A stretch of DNA of 64,000 nt from assembly GCF_027023985.1 (NCBI RefSeq), contig NZ_JALVTW010000033.1:62001-126000 (forward strand), in the 5' to 3' direction. This document shows, piece after piece, positions 1-8,698 of the stretch. A model generated the notes under the pieces. The model saw only the letters and a list, made by a program, of their open reading frames with translations. It did not search any database and was not told the DNA's origin. A program made the translations under genes and the position numbers. Within the stretch, counting starts at the first letter, position 1; each line of letters begins with the position of its first letter. The stretch comes from Persephonella sp. Lineage in GTDB: Bacteria > Aquificota > Aquificia > Aquificales > Hydrogenothermaceae.

Positions 1-559
1 TAAAAAATACATTATTGTGGTAAATAGCATATCTTAAGAAAACATCTATTATGTGGTTTAATTCTGTCTTTTCTGATTTTAGGAATTTTTGCCGGACAGG
101 AATATTGAAAAATAGGTCTTTAACTCTAACTGTTGTCCCTTCAGGTGCTCCTGTGTCTGTCAGATGTTTAAAAACTCCACCTTCTATATAAAGTTCCTTT
201 CCCAGTGGAAAACCTTTTGCCCTTGAAATAAGACTAAATTTTGAAACAGAAGCGATACTTGCGAGGGCTTCTCCACGGAAACCATAGCTATCCAGTGCAT
301 ACAGCTGGTCTATAGAAGAAATCTTGCTGGTTGCATGCCTATCAACTGCAAACATAATATCATCAGGGTGTATGCCTGTGCCGTTATCTTTTACCTCAAT
401 TAGTTTTTTTCCGCCTTTTTCAATTTTTATTTCTATTCTATCTGCCTGTGCATCAAGGGAGTTTTCTATTAACTCTTTTAAAACGCTTGCAGGTCTGTCT
501 ATTATTTCTCCTGCAGCTATTTTATTTATTATTTCTACAGGTAATTTTTTAATTCTCAT
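1..559 (-). CDS. mutL: DNA mismatch repair protein MutL, N-terminal part (runs off the left edge)
   Basis: MutL couples mismatch recognition by MutS to strand incision. The visible 186 residues form the GHKL ATPase domain: an opening MRIKKLPVEIINKIAAGE, the metal/ATP motif LIENSLDA at about residues 30-37 with the catalytic Glu, DNGTGI at about 58-63, and the lid motif YGFRGEALASI near residue 95. The start ATG (557-559, read leftward) follows a GAGGAAAA ribosome-binding site. The C-terminal dimerisation/endonuclease domain lies outside the window, so its state cannot be judged. Identification rests on the well-known N-terminal motifs and is secure. Confidence 0.96.
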   Translation of the reverse strand, partial: MRIKKLPVEIINKIAAGEIIDRPASVLKELIENSLDAQADRIEIKIEKGGKKLIEVKDNGTGIHPDDIMFAVDRHATSKISSIDQLYALDSYGFRGEALASIASVSKFSLISRAKGFPLGKELYIEGGVFKHLTDTGAPEGTTVRVKDLFFNIPVRQKFLKSEKTELNHIIDVFLRYAIYHNNVFF

Positions 560-652
560 TTTTTCCTCTTGTAAAACAGTTTCAGGGAAATAATATTATT
601 TATTGCACAGATAATTTAAGAAAACAAAAAAAATTCTCAAGGAGGGCTGAAC

Positions 653-1003
653 ATGGCTGTAAAGAAACTGGAAAAATCTGAATGGGAAAGTTACTTTAAC
701 GAATTTGACAAGAAGTATAGGGAAGGACAAATTCCTGCAAAGGAAGTTCAGATTGAAATTGTAAATGATGAAATTGGCGATCAGGTTGAAACCTGGTGGC
801 AACCACTTGTAGGACTAGCTTATGACCCAAAGGACGATGAGTTTGAAGTGGCTGCAGAAAGACATGACCATCTAATTCACAAACCTGTGGAAATTTATGT
901 TGATGAAGATGTTGATGGTATAAAAACGATTGAAGTTGTTCAGGAAGATGGGACAAAACATATAATCAAACTAAGAACTCCTGAAGCACTTCCAGAAAAA
1001 TAA
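653..1003 (+). CDS. DUF5335 family protein
   Basis: A soluble, strongly acidic 116-residue protein with no signal peptide or membrane segment. The pattern (SEWESYFNEF near the N-terminus, AERHDHLIHKP in the middle, VQEDGTKHIIKLRTP at the end) matches what I know of DUF5335, small proteins of unknown function often found in thermophiles and soil bacteria. The ATG at 653 is 6 bases behind AAGGAGGG, a strong ribosome-binding site, and the gene ends in a clear hairpin terminator, so it is probably monocistronic and well expressed. Function is unknown. Confidence 0.8.
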   Translation: MAVKKLEKSEWESYFNEFDKKYREGQIPAKEVQIEIVNDEIGDQVETWWQPLVGLAYDPKDDEFEVAAERHDHLIHKPVEIYVDEDVDGIKTIEVVQEDGTKHIIKLRTPEALPEK

Positions 1004-1008
1004 AGAAT

Positions 1009-1040
1009 AAGGGGCGAAAGCCCCTTAATTAATTTTTAAG
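1009..1040 (+). terminator. Rho-independent terminator after the DUF5335 gene
   Basis: Stem AAGGGGC/GCCCCTT (1009-1026) closed by a GAAA loop, followed by a T-rich run. It directly follows the stop codon of the DUF5335 gene. Confidence 0.8.
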
Positions 1041-1260
1041 GCAAATTTTTACTATCAGGATTAGATCTACAAAAATATATTAATTACCGGAAATTTTCAC
1101 CTCAGATATCCTAAAAATTAACCATATGGTTTTTTCTTTTAAAGCCTTGGTATTAAATATCCCTAATTGGCAAAAAATAGATGAAAAATAAATCAAAAGA
1201 GAAAATTCTATGAAATTTTGAGATGAAATTATTTGAAAGGGAAAGGGAAGAGTTATATTA

Positions 1261-1336
1261 TGGTGGCCAAGGGCGGAATCGAACCGCCGACACCGCGGTT
1301 TTCAGCCGCGTGCTCTACCAACTGAGCTACCTGGCC
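1261..1336 (-). tRNA. tRNA-Phe (GAA)
   Basis: The reverse complement folds into a complete 76-nt cloverleaf. The acceptor stem GGCCAGG pairs with CUUGGCC (one G-U), the D arm is GCUC...GAGC, the anticodon stem CGCGG/CCGCG holds loop CUGAAAA with anticodon GAA, and the T arm is GGCGG-UUCGAUU-CCGCC. The 3' CCA is encoded (1261-1263). Confidence 0.97.
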
Positions 1337-1358
1337 ACACCTTTATTCTGGATAAAAT

Positions 1359-1387
1359 AGTTTATACCTGTTGCGCCTGAATGTCAA
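1359..1387 (-). promoter_or_regulatory. Promoter of tRNA-Phe
   Basis: On the minus strand there is a perfect -35 TTGACA (1382-1387), a 17-base spacer and TAAACT (1359-1364) as -10; an overlapping TATAAA reading is also possible. It lies about 22 bases before the mature 5' end of tRNA-Phe. Confidence 0.7.
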
Positions 1388-1494
1388 GACTTTTTGTATA
1401 TTTTTCCGGCTTCTTAAATCTTTCCTAATCTTTACTATAAAGAGGTTTTATTCTGGTGTAGAATAATTAATTAAACTTTTCAAGGAGGTTGTCT

Positions 1495-1791
1495 ATGCAA
1501 GGCGATGCGATGAGCAGTATAGTTGGTGCTGTTATATGGATGGTAATTCTTATTGCCATATTTTATTTTCTCCTTTACAGACCACAGCAACAACAGAGGA
1601 AAAAACATCAGGAATTTATTAATTCTCTGAAAAAAGGGGATAAAGTTGTTACCTCAGGTGGAATTATAGGGGAAGTTAAATCTATTGATGAAAAGACAGT
1701 TACTCTCAAAGTTTCTGAAGGAACAATGATAAAAGTCCTCAAATCAGCGATTGCTGCACCATTTGAAGAAAAATCTAAAAAGGAAAGTTAA
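1495..1791 (+). CDS. yajC: Preprotein translocase subunit YajC
   Basis: YajC is the small accessory subunit of the SecDF-YajC complex. The 98-residue protein has the family layout: a short N-terminus, one membrane helix at about residues 9-29 (IVGAVIWMVILIAIFYFLLY), then RPQQQQRKKHQEF and a cytoplasmic domain with GDKVVTSGGIIGEV. I chose ATG at 1495 over an in-frame TTG at 1489 because AAGGAGG (1482-1488) abuts the TTG but sits 6 bases from the ATG. secD/secF are not in the window. The 3' end overlaps the convergent phosphoesterase gene by 4 bases. Confidence 0.93.
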   Translation: MQGDAMSSIVGAVIWMVILIAIFYFLLYRPQQQQRKKHQEFINSLKKGDKVVTSGGIIGEVKSIDEKTVTLKVSEGTMIKVLKSAIAAPFEEKSKKES

Positions 1792-2516
1792 TCTTTCTTC
1801 ATTTTCAAGATATTCGCAAACATTTCCGGCAGACCCGCATTCAGTATGTCTGCCGCCGCTTTTTCAAAATCATAAGGAACTCTTTTAAACTGAATATATC
1901 CTTCATCTGTATCAACTATTGTATAACCTGCCCTTGTATCTCTATCCCTTGGTTGACCTACACTACCAACACTGATTAGATATTGCTGACCTTCTTTTAT
2001 AGGATATGTTTCTACTTTTTCTGCAAAAACATCCTCTTTATCTTTTACAAATAATATCTGTAGATGGGTATGACCATAAAAACAAAATCTATTGTCAAAA
2101 CAGCTAAATGTTTCTTTTGCATCCCTTAAAGAAGTCATAAAACTGTATGTTCCGGGAACGGTAGGTTCATCATGGGTCAAAATAAATTCCGGTTCTTCAT
2201 AAAAGTTTTCCAAAGATTTTATATACTCAAAATCTTTTTCATCAAGCATATCAAAAGTCCAGTCTGCAGCCTGAATTGCATAAGGATTAGATACAAAAAC
2301 CTCTCCTGGATCAGCCACTAAAATGTCATGTTCCCCTTTAAGAACAATATCACAGTTTTCCCTGACCCAATCAAGACATTCTTTAGGATGTGCTCCAAAA
2401 TTGATTATATCCCCAAGACAAAATATACGGTCTATTTGATTTTCCTTTATATCTTTTTCTACTGCCTCAAGGGCATGGATATTAGAATGGATATCAGAGA
2501 TTAATGCTATTCTCAT
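1788..2516 (-). CDS. Calcineurin-like metallophosphoesterase (YfcE/MJ0936-like)
   Basis: A 242-residue cytoplasmic phosphoesterase of the calcineurin-like superfamily. The dinuclear-metal motifs are in order: SDIHSN (about residues 7-12), GDIINFG (35-41), GEHD (61-64, replacing the usual GNHD), THDEP and YGHTH (about 147-151). The substrate cannot be inferred; relatives hydrolyse phosphodiesters. It is the last gene of a leftward operon, and its ATG overlaps the nusB stop by 4 bases. The function class is secure, the specific role is not. Confidence 0.85.
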   Translation of the reverse strand: MRIALISDIHSNIHALEAVEKDIKENQIDRIFCLGDIINFGAHPKECLDWVRENCDIVLKGEHDILVADPGEVFVSNPYAIQAADWTFDMLDEKDFEYIKSLENFYEEPEFILTHDEPTVPGTYSFMTSLRDAKETFSCFDNRFCFYGHTHLQILFVKDKEDVFAEKVETYPIKEGQQYLISVGSVGQPRDRDTRAGYTIVDTDEGYIQFKRVPYDFEKAAADILNAGLPEMFANILKMKKD

Positions 2517-2953
2517 ACTTTCACATCTTGATGATATTTTTTATAAATGGTGCTTAGAACACCGTTTATAAACTTTAGGCTATCTTCATTATCAAGATAA
2601 CATTTTGCAAGGTCTAATATATCAATAAAAACTCTTCCCTTATCTGGAACATCTGAAAAAACAAGCTCATAAGTTCCAAGCCTGAGCAATGCCCTCTCAG
2701 GATATCCTAATCTTTCAAGACGCCAGCCTTTGAGATTTTCTCTAAGTATTTTGTCTATATCATCAAGGGAGTCCATAATTCCTTTAGCAATAGAATAGGC
2801 ATATTCCAGAACTTCAGGAGAGAGTTCATCCCTTATATCTTTTATATGTTCTTCTAATATCTCGAATATATCTCCGCCTTTCAGATCGTATGTGTATAAT
2901 GTTCTGAAAAGTATCTCTCTCGCTTTTTTTCTATACTTACCTGTTTTCTCCAT
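2513..2953 (-). CDS. nusB: Transcription antitermination factor NusB
   Basis: NusB with NusE binds boxA RNA during rRNA transcription. The 146-residue all-helical protein has the family patterns KAREILFRTLYTYDL at the start and ERLGYPERALLRLGTYEL near residue 90, followed by the late helix with KFINGVLSTIYK. It is one base off ribH (stop/start overlap at 2953) and overlaps the next gene by 4 bases. ribH-nusB adjacency is a common arrangement, which supports both calls. Confidence 0.95.
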   Translation of the reverse strand: MEKTGKYRKKAREILFRTLYTYDLKGGDIFEILEEHIKDIRDELSPEVLEYAYSIAKGIMDSLDDIDKILRENLKGWRLERLGYPERALLRLGTYELVFSDVPDKGRVFIDILDLAKCYLDNEDSLKFINGVLSTIYKKYHQDVKV

Positions 2954-3417
2954 TACTCCATTCCTTTAATCACATTTACCATTTCTATAGCTGTCAAAGC
3001 AGCATCAAAACCTTTATTACCCATTTTTGTCCCTGCTCTTTCCACAGCCTGCTCTATTGTATCAGTGGTTAATATACCATATGCCACTGGCACCTCGGTT
3101 TCAAGGGATACAAGTGCAATTCCTTTTGTAACCTCTGCTGCTACATACTCAAAATGGGGTGTTGCACCTCTGATAACAGCCCCAAGACATATAACTGCGT
3201 CGTATTTGCCTGATTTCGCAGCTTTCTTGGCTATTAATGGTATTTCAAATGAACCGGGAACTCTGATAACAGTAATGTTATCCTCTGAACCTCCATGTCT
3301 GACAATACAATCAACTGCCCCTTCAAGAAGCTTTTCTGTAATTAGGTTATTGAACCTGCCGACAACTATGGCAAAGTTTAATCCTTCTGCGGATAATTGA
3401 CCTTCTATATTTCTCAT
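2953..3417 (-). CDS. ribH: 6,7-dimethyl-8-ribityllumazine synthase
   Basis: Lumazine synthase condenses the ribityl-pyrimidine with dihydroxybutanone phosphate, the penultimate step of riboflavin synthesis. The 154-residue length and motifs are typical: [10 protein letters not shown] (about 14-23), VPGSFEIPL (54-62), [14 protein letters not shown] with the catalytic His at about residue 89, and [13 protein letters not shown] near the C-terminus. It is followed without a gap by nusB. The other rib genes are not in the window. Confidence 0.96.
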   Translation of the reverse strand: MRNIEGQLSAEGLNFAIVVGRFNNLITEKLLEGAVDCIVRHGGSEDNITVIRVPGSFEIPLIAKKAAKSGKYDAVICLGAVIRGATPHFEYVAAEVTKGIALVSLETEVPVAYGILTTDTIEQAVERAGTKMGNKGFDAALTAIEMVNVIKGME

Positions 3418-3429
3418 CTTTTCACCCTG

Positions 3430-4485
3430 TTATATATTTTTGACCACATCTTTTACTGTTTCTATGATATAAGACACTTCATCATTTTTCAAAGCAGGAT
3501 GAACAGGTATTGCAAAAATCTCTTTTGTTACTTTTTCTCCAAAGCTACAGTCCAGATGCTCTGCATTTCTAAGCTGATGGAGGGTGTATTCATAATAAAT
3601 TCTTGCACCTATGCCTTTTTCAATAAGCCTTTCAACTATTGTGTCTCTGTCTGGATGTCTTAAAGCATAAATATGGTAAACATGCTTTCTTCCTTCTTCT
3701 TCTTTTGGAAGAATTAGCCCTGGAAGGTCTTTGAATTCTTCATTATAAAGCTGGGCTATTTTTCTTCTTTTCTCATTCATTTCATCCAGTTTTTTAAGCT
3801 GCCAGTATCCAATACCTGCCTGAAACTCTGTTATTCTCAGATTTAGGGCAGGATGGTCTCCAAATTCTATCCAGTTTGAAATTCTTTCATCTATTGCAAT
3901 ACTGTTTGTGAGAATCGCTCCACCTTCTCCCATTGCTACATTTTTTGAAGCATAAAAACTAAATGCGGCTACATCCCCAAGATTCCCTGCTTTTTTGCCT
4001 TTGTATTCTGCTCCATGTGCCTGTGCCGCATCCTCAAGGACATGAATTCCTTTTGGTTCACAAATCGCTTTTATTTTATCCATATCTGCAGGCTGTCCGA
4101 ATAGATGAACAGGTATAATAACCTTTGGCTTATATTTTTCAACAGCCTGTTCCAGCTGGAATGGGTCCATACAGTAGTCTTCTCCTACATCAATAACAAC
4201 GGGAGTCCCACCAGCAAGGATAACAGCGTCTATTGTTGCCATAAAGCTAAGAGATGGAACAATTACTATGTCATCCTTGTTATTTATCCCCAATGCTTTT
4301 AAGGCAATATAAAGTGCAGCTGTGCCACTGCACACTGTATGACAAAAGGATGCTCCTATATAGTTGCTAAACTCTTCTTTAAATTTTAAAGTCCATTTTC
4401 CTCTGGTTATCTGACCATTTTTGATAATTTCCATTACTGTTTTTTCTTCTTCAGCTCCAAAAACAGGTTTTATTATTGGTATCAT
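3430..4485 (-). CDS. DegT/DnrJ/EryC1/StrS family PLP-dependent aminotransferase
   Basis: A 351-residue sugar aminotransferase-family enzyme. N-terminal GQITRGKWTLKFKEEF is the usual substrate/PLP region, HTVCSGTAALYIAL (about 49-62) is the phosphate-binding turn, LEDAAQAHGAEYKG carries the PLP-ring Asp, and SFYASKNVAMGEGG contains the Schiff-base Lys. The family converts nucleotide-linked keto sugars to amino sugars. The next upstream gene, an NAD-dependent oxidoreductase 10 bases away, would supply such a keto substrate, so the pair probably makes an amino sugar for a surface glycan. The precise sugar is unknown. Confidence 0.85.
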   Translation of the reverse strand: MIPIIKPVFGAEEEKTVMEIIKNGQITRGKWTLKFKEEFSNYIGASFCHTVCSGTAALYIALKALGINNKDDIVIVPSLSFMATIDAVILAGGTPVVIDVGEDYCMDPFQLEQAVEKYKPKVIIPVHLFGQPADMDKIKAICEPKGIHVLEDAAQAHGAEYKGKKAGNLGDVAAFSFYASKNVAMGEGGAILTNSIAIDERISNWIEFGDHPALNLRITEFQAGIGYWQLKKLDEMNEKRRKIAQLYNEEFKDLPGLILPKEEEGRKHVYHIYALRHPDRDTIVERLIEKGIGARIYYEYTLHQLRNAEHLDCSFGEKVTKEIFAIPVHPALKNDEVSYIIETVKDVVKNI

Positions 4486-4495
4486 TGCCTCTCCT

Positions 4496-5311
4496 TTATA
4501 TTGAGAATTTATTGAATTCTTTCAGAATATTTAATGCCCTGTAAGCACTTTCAAAAGCAGGATTTGTAAGGAATTCAGAAATCATTAATTCCAATTTATC
4601 CATATTATCTTTTTCTTTTACTGTTCCATCCGGATAAATAATCTTATCCTCTGCAAAATTAAGTTTTGTTTCTTCATTTCTGTTTTTTAGTATCCATTCT
4701 CTTCTTAGAAAATCATGACTCCATGCTACCTGCAGGAAAAACTCACCGGATTGTGTTTCTCCATGAATATCAAATATATCTCCTCTGTCCTTGACAGATT
4801 TTAATCTAAAATCACCAAATAGATAATTCATTATATAAAGGTCATGCCACGCAAGGTCATAAAACGGGTTTATATATCCTCTACCAAGGTTAAGTCTATA
4901 GGCCTCAATCTCTTCTATATCATTTTGAACGTCAAAATTCCTCACTATATTTGATTTTAACTCTATTTCTGAAACTGCAAGAACTGCTTCATTTTTTTTG
5001 GCAAACTCAATAGCTTCTTCAAGCTCGGATGGTTTCATTGATGGTGGTTTTTCAATCATTACATTAATTCCCCTTTCAAGTGCTTTTCTGGCAAGGGGAA
5101 TGTGCGAACGGGGGTCTGTTGCTATAAAAAGGGATTTTATATCTTCTTTTTTCAGTGCTTCATCAAGGTCTGTATACTTTGAAAATTTATCCGGAAATTC
5201 AGAAAGCCTTTTTGCATCAAGGTCTATTAAAACAGCATCAAGGCCAAGTGTATCAAATTTATTTACATACTTTGAACCCATATTCCCGGTGCCAACAATA
5301 CCTACTTTCAA
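4496..5311 (-). CDS. Gfo/Idh/MocA family oxidoreductase (TTG start)
   Basis: A 271-residue NAD(P)-dependent oxidoreductase: Rossmann motif VGIVGTGNMGSKY at the very N-terminus, and EKPPSMKP at about residue 90, the family's EKP signature with the catalytic Lys. It is shorter than typical members (about 330-350), with a reduced C-terminal domain. There is no ATG at the right place; the start is TTG at 5309-5311, 7 bases behind a perfect AGGAGG, and it places the glycine-rich motif at residue 4 as expected. It is the first gene of the leftward operon with the DegT aminotransferase. Confidence 0.82.
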   Translation of the reverse strand: MKVGIVGTGNMGSKYVNKFDTLGLDAVLIDLDAKRLSEFPDKFSKYTDLDEALKKEDIKSLFIATDPRSHIPLARKALERGINVMIEKPPSMKPSELEEAIEFAKKNEAVLAVSEIELKSNIVRNFDVQNDIEEIEAYRLNLGRGYINPFYDLAWHDLYIMNYLFGDFRLKSVKDRGDIFDIHGETQSGEFFLQVAWSHDFLRREWILKNRNEETKLNFAEDKIIYPDGTVKEKDNMDKLELMISEFLTNPAFESAYRALNILKEFNKFSI

Positions 5312-5408
5312 AAAAATTCCTCCTGTGGCTTCTAAATATTTTCAAAACTAAATAAAGCAAAAAACATGCCTATACCAAGTTTTTGAAAAATAAGAAATTT
5401 TCATAGAA

Positions 5409-5434
5409 AGATTTTTGCAATTTTGCAAAAATCT
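5409..5434 (-). terminator. Perfect inverted repeat at the end of dapA, probable terminator
   Basis: AGATTTTTGCA and TGCAAAAATCT form an 11-bp perfect stem around a 4-base loop (5409-5434), touching the dapA stop codon. It is AT-rich and followed on the minus strand by a short pyrimidine run rather than a long T tract, so terminator strength is uncertain. Confidence 0.55.
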
Positions 5435-6314
5435 ATTTGATTAAACCATACTCTTTAAGCACCTGTTTAAGTTTTTCTTCATTTTCTTTTTTCATGTAAT
5501 ATAGTGGAAGTCTCATTTCTATATCATCTATTAGACCTATAAGGTATGCTGCAGTCTTAACAGGGATAGGATTGGTTTCTATGAATAATATTTTGAATAA
5601 TTTCCAATATTTGTCATGGATTTTTCTTGCTTCTTCAAAATTACCTTCCAATGCCAGCCTACACATCTCAGCAATATCTTTTGGAACCAGATTATTTGCC
5701 ACAGATATAACACCTTTTGCTCCTACAGACATCATTGGAAGTGTAAGTGCATCGTCTCCTGAAAGTATAACCACATCTGGATTTGTTAAGGCTATAGTTT
5801 CTGATACCCTTGCCACATTTCCAGTTGCTTCTTTAAGACCTATTACATTTGGAAAATCTGCGTAAAGTCTCGCAAAAGTTTCAGGAAGCATATCTGTTCC
5901 TGTTCTTGATGGGATGTTATATAAAATCAATGGGATGTTAGTTTCCTCACAAATTGCCTTAAAATGCTGATAGATTCCTTCCTGTGTAGGCTTGTTGTAA
6001 TAAGGCACTATCTGAAGCGAACCATCTACACCTGCTTTTTCTGCAGATTTAGTTAATGCTATTGCTTCATGAGTTGCATTTGCGCCTGTTCCTGCAATAA
6101 TTGGAATTCTTTTATCTGCGTATTCAACAGCAAGATTTATCAGTTCTTCATGTTCAGGAAAAGTTAACGTAGCTGATTCTCCTGTGGTTCCTGCTACAAC
6201 AATTGCATCTGTTCCATTTTCCACATGGAAATCTATTAGATTTTTCAAAGATTTTCTGTCTATGGAGCCATTTTTAAATGGTGTTATAAGTGCCACTATT
6301 GAGCCTTTAAACAT
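5433..6314 (-). CDS. dapA: 4-hydroxy-tetrahydrodipicolinate synthase
   Basis: DapA condenses pyruvate with aspartate semialdehyde, committing carbon to diaminopimelate and lysine. Motifs are complete in 293 residues: GSIVALITPF at the start, GTTGESATL (about 43-51) with the Thr-Thr of the proton relay, YNIPSRTGTDM (about 131-141) with the Tyr, and IGLKEATGN with the Schiff-base Lys at about 160. I use the ATG at 6314, preceded by GGAGG; a TTG 12 bases upstream lies inside the ribosome-binding site. It diverges from the mreB operon, so precursor supply and cell-wall elongation share a control region. dapD is at 54.8 kb. Confidence 0.96.
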   Translation of the reverse strand: MFKGSIVALITPFKNGSIDRKSLKNLIDFHVENGTDAIVVAGTTGESATLTFPEHEELINLAVEYADKRIPIIAGTGANATHEAIALTKSAEKAGVDGSLQIVPYYNKPTQEGIYQHFKAICEETNIPLILYNIPSRTGTDMLPETFARLYADFPNVIGLKEATGNVARVSETIALTNPDVVILSGDDALTLPMMSVGAKGVISVANNLVPKDIAEMCRLALEGNFEEARKIHDKYWKLFKILFIETNPIPVKTAAYLIGLIDDIEMRLPLYYMKKENEEKLKQVLKEYGLIK

Positions 6315-6342
6315 AATTACCTCCAACTTGAGAAATTTATAT

Positions 6343-6371
6343 TTAATAATAGTTTATAATATATTTGCCAA
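6343..6371 (-). promoter_or_regulatory. Probable dapA promoter in the dapA/mreB divergent region
   Basis: Minus strand: TTGGCA (6366-6371), 17-base spacer, TATTAA (6343-6348), about 23 bases before the ribosome-binding site of dapA. A plus-strand TATAAT (6355-6360) inside the same stretch may serve mreB but has no well-spaced -35. Confidence 0.5.
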
Positions 6372-6402
6372 TTTATCTTAACTCAAAAAATCTGGAGGGA
6401 TT

Positions 6403-7443
6403 ATGTTTTTAGACAGGTTAATCGGTGCTTTTTCCAATGATATCGGTATTGACCTTGGAACTGCAAATACTCTTGTTTTTGTAAAAGGAAAAGGAATTGT
6501 TTTATCAGAACCATCAATAGTTTCACAGGATACAAGAACCGGAAATGTTATAGCTGTTGGTATAGAATCAAAACAGATGATAGGGAAAACCCCAAAAGAA
6601 ATAGAAGTAATTAGACCTTTAAAGGATGGTGTTATAGCAGATTTTGATGTAACACAGGAGATGCTTAAATACTTTATAAGAAAAGTTCATTCTAATATGG
6701 CTTTATCTAAAATACTTAGACCAAGGCCGAGGGTTATTATAGGAGTTCCTTCAGGTATAACTACCGTTGAAAAAAGGGCTGTTATTGATGCTGCAAAACA
6801 ATCAGGAGCACGGGAAGTATTTTTAATTGCTGAGCCTATGGCAGCAGCTTTAGGTGCCGGCCTTCCTATACAGGAACCCGGCGGAAATATGATTGTTGAT
6901 ATTGGTGGTGGAACATCTGAGATAGCTGTAATATCCCTTTCAGGACTTGTTTTATCTGAAAGTATAAAAATTGCCGGCGATGAAATGAATGAAGCTATAA
7001 TCCAATTTATGAAAAGAAAACACAATCTCTTGATAGGTGAACAATCTGCAGAAAGAATTAAAATAGAGCTTGGTTCTGCATATCCTACAGACAGGGACAA
7101 CAAAACAATGGTTGTTCCCGGTAGAGACCTCAGGGGACTTCCAAGCAGCGTAGAGATAAAAGGTGAAGAAGTTAGACAGGCACTTGAAAATGTTGTCCAG
7201 AGTATAGTTAACGCTGTCAGACTTGCCCTTGAAAAAACTCCACCTGAATTGTCTGCGGACATTGTAGAAAGGGGAATAGTCCTTGCCGGTGGCGGTTCTC
7301 TATTACATGGTCTCGATATAAGACTTAGAGAAGAAACAGACCTGCCTGTTTATTACTGCGATGATCCTCTTACAGCAGTTGCCCGTGGTATAGGAATAGC
7401 TCTAGATGATATTGACCTGATTAAAAGAATTTCATTCCAGTAA
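6403..7443 (+). CDS. mreB: Rod shape-determining protein MreB
   Basis: Bacterial actin that forms membrane-associated filaments directing lateral wall synthesis. All actin-fold nucleotide motifs are present in 346 residues: IGIDLGTANTLVFV (about 14-27, phosphate 1), GVPSGITTVEKRAV (about 106-119), IVDIGGGTSEIAVI (about 164-177, phosphate 2) and VLAGGGSLLHGL near residue 296 (adenosine). The N-terminal MFLDRLIGAFSND could be the membrane-binding amphipathic stretch. GGAGGG precedes the ATG. First gene of a five-gene elongasome operon. Confidence 0.98.
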   Translation: MFLDRLIGAFSNDIGIDLGTANTLVFVKGKGIVLSEPSIVSQDTRTGNVIAVGIESKQMIGKTPKEIEVIRPLKDGVIADFDVTQEMLKYFIRKVHSNMALSKILRPRPRVIIGVPSGITTVEKRAVIDAAKQSGAREVFLIAEPMAAALGAGLPIQEPGGNMIVDIGGGTSEIAVISLSGLVLSESIKIAGDEMNEAIIQFMKRKHNLLIGEQSAERIKIELGSAYPTDRDNKTMVVPGRDLRGLPSSVEIKGEEVRQALENVVQSIVNAVRLALEKTPPELSADIVERGIVLAGGGSLLHGLDIRLREETDLPVYYCDDPLTAVARGIGIALDDIDLIKRISFQ

Positions 7444-8252
7444 TGAAAAAAAAGCTTATTATTATTGGTTTGATTTTGTTACTTGTCGTTGGAGGGGGAC
7501 TTTTAGTCGTAAGAACAGATTTCGTCAAGGGATTAGCCCTTGATATTTCATATCCCTTTATGTATGCCTTTGATAAAGTATCAGGTTTTTTTGATTATAT
7601 ATCTCAGATGATAGCCTCAAAAACAGAACTTATTCAGGAAAATAATAATCTTCAACAAAAACTGGAACTTTTAAAAGCACAGATAATTTACCTCAAAAGA
7701 CTGGAAGATGAAAATGCAGAGCTAAAAAAACAACTTAACATTGTTAACAGATACCCTAATTTCAGGCTTATAACAGGAAGAATTATAGGATATTCACCTG
7801 ATAATTGGAGTGAGTATGTAGTTATCAATCTTGGGAAAAAAGATGGGATAAAAGAAGGAGATATTGTTGTTTCAAATGGATATCTGTTTGGACAGGTATA
7901 TCAGGTAGGTAAGTTTTCATCATCGGTTATTCTAATTTCTGATAAAAATTTTAGAATTTCTGCCAGATGTAGAAAGACCAGAGAATTTGTTTTGTTTCAG
8001 GGAAAAAATGAAAAGGAAGGTCAGCTGATTTTTGTTAAACCTGAACAGGATATTAGGATAGGAGATATCGTAGAAACTTCAGGGATAGAAAATAAAATAC
8101 CTGAAGGAATTCCAATCGGAGAAATATCTTCTGTTTCCTATGAAGAAGGAAATTTTTATAAAAATGTAAGCGTATCCCTTAAAATTAATCCATTTAAAAC
8201 CGAATACGTAGTGGTATTTATTCCGATAACTGAAAATGAGGATAAAAAGTGA
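7443..8252 (+). CDS. mreC: Rod shape-determining protein MreC
   Basis: Periplasmic scaffold linking MreB to PBP2. The 269-residue protein has a short cytoplasmic KKK stretch, one membrane helix (about residues 5-22), a coiled coil at about 60-98 (ASKTELIQENNNLQQKLE onward) and the two beta-barrel domains, with VINLGKKDGIKEGDIV typical of the family. Its ATG overlaps the mreB stop by one base (TAATG), so the two are translationally coupled. Confidence 0.93.
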   Translation: MKKKLIIIGLILLLVVGGGLLVVRTDFVKGLALDISYPFMYAFDKVSGFFDYISQMIASKTELIQENNNLQQKLELLKAQIIYLKRLEDENAELKKQLNIVNRYPNFRLITGRIIGYSPDNWSEYVVINLGKKDGIKEGDIVVSNGYLFGQVYQVGKFSSSVILISDKNFRISARCRKTREFVLFQGKNEKEGQLIFVKPEQDIRIGDIVETSGIENKIPEGIPIGEISSVSYEEGNFYKNVSVSLKINPFKTEYVVVFIPITENEDKK

Positions 8253-8698
8253 AATTTTATATACTGGGAGTTATTTTACTTTTACTTCAGTCCTCGGTTT
8301 TCATTAAAATTTTTTCATATAACGGAATAATTCCTGATTTTTTAACAATTTTTGTAATCATTTATGCCTTAAAGAATAACCTAAAAGACTCTTTAAAACT
8401 TGCTGTATTTTTAGGTATTTTACAGGATTTACTTTCCCCTATAGGTTTAGTTTTTAATACAATAACAAAATCTTTGATTGTTATTGTTACTTTAACCTTT
8501 AAGGATAAATTTTATTATTCATCCCTTTTGATAAAAGGATTTTTGATTTTATTGGTTACCGCAGTTGATGTTGGAATTAAAAGTGCATTGATTTTTTTTA
8601 AAACAGGAGTTTTTGAGTTGTCATACCAGCATCTTATATATTTTTTACTAAATCTTTCAGTATTTTATGCGGTTAGTTTTTTAGATGAAAATAGATAG
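8249..8698 (+). CDS. mreD: Rod shape-determining protein MreD (GTG start)
   Basis: A 149-residue, very hydrophobic protein with about five membrane helices, matching MreD in size and topology. The pattern FLGILQDLLSPIGLVFNTITKS is the family's central conserved region. The start is GTG at 8249, overlapping the mreC stop (GTGA). Sequence is poorly conserved in this family; position between mreC and the PBP2 gene makes the call firm. Confidence 0.88.
   Translation: MKFYILGVILLLLQSSVFIKIFSYNGIIPDFLTIFVIIYALKNNLKDSLKLAVFLGILQDLLSPIGLVFNTITKSLIVIVTLTFKDKFYYSSLLIKGFLILLVTAVDVGIKSALIFFKTGVFELSYQHLIYFLLNLSVFYAVSFLDENR

Noticed and set aside
6328-6360. TTGAGA...TATAAT as mreB promoter
   Set aside because: The spacer is 21 bases, too long for a sigma-70 promoter; TATAAT may still act with another -35.
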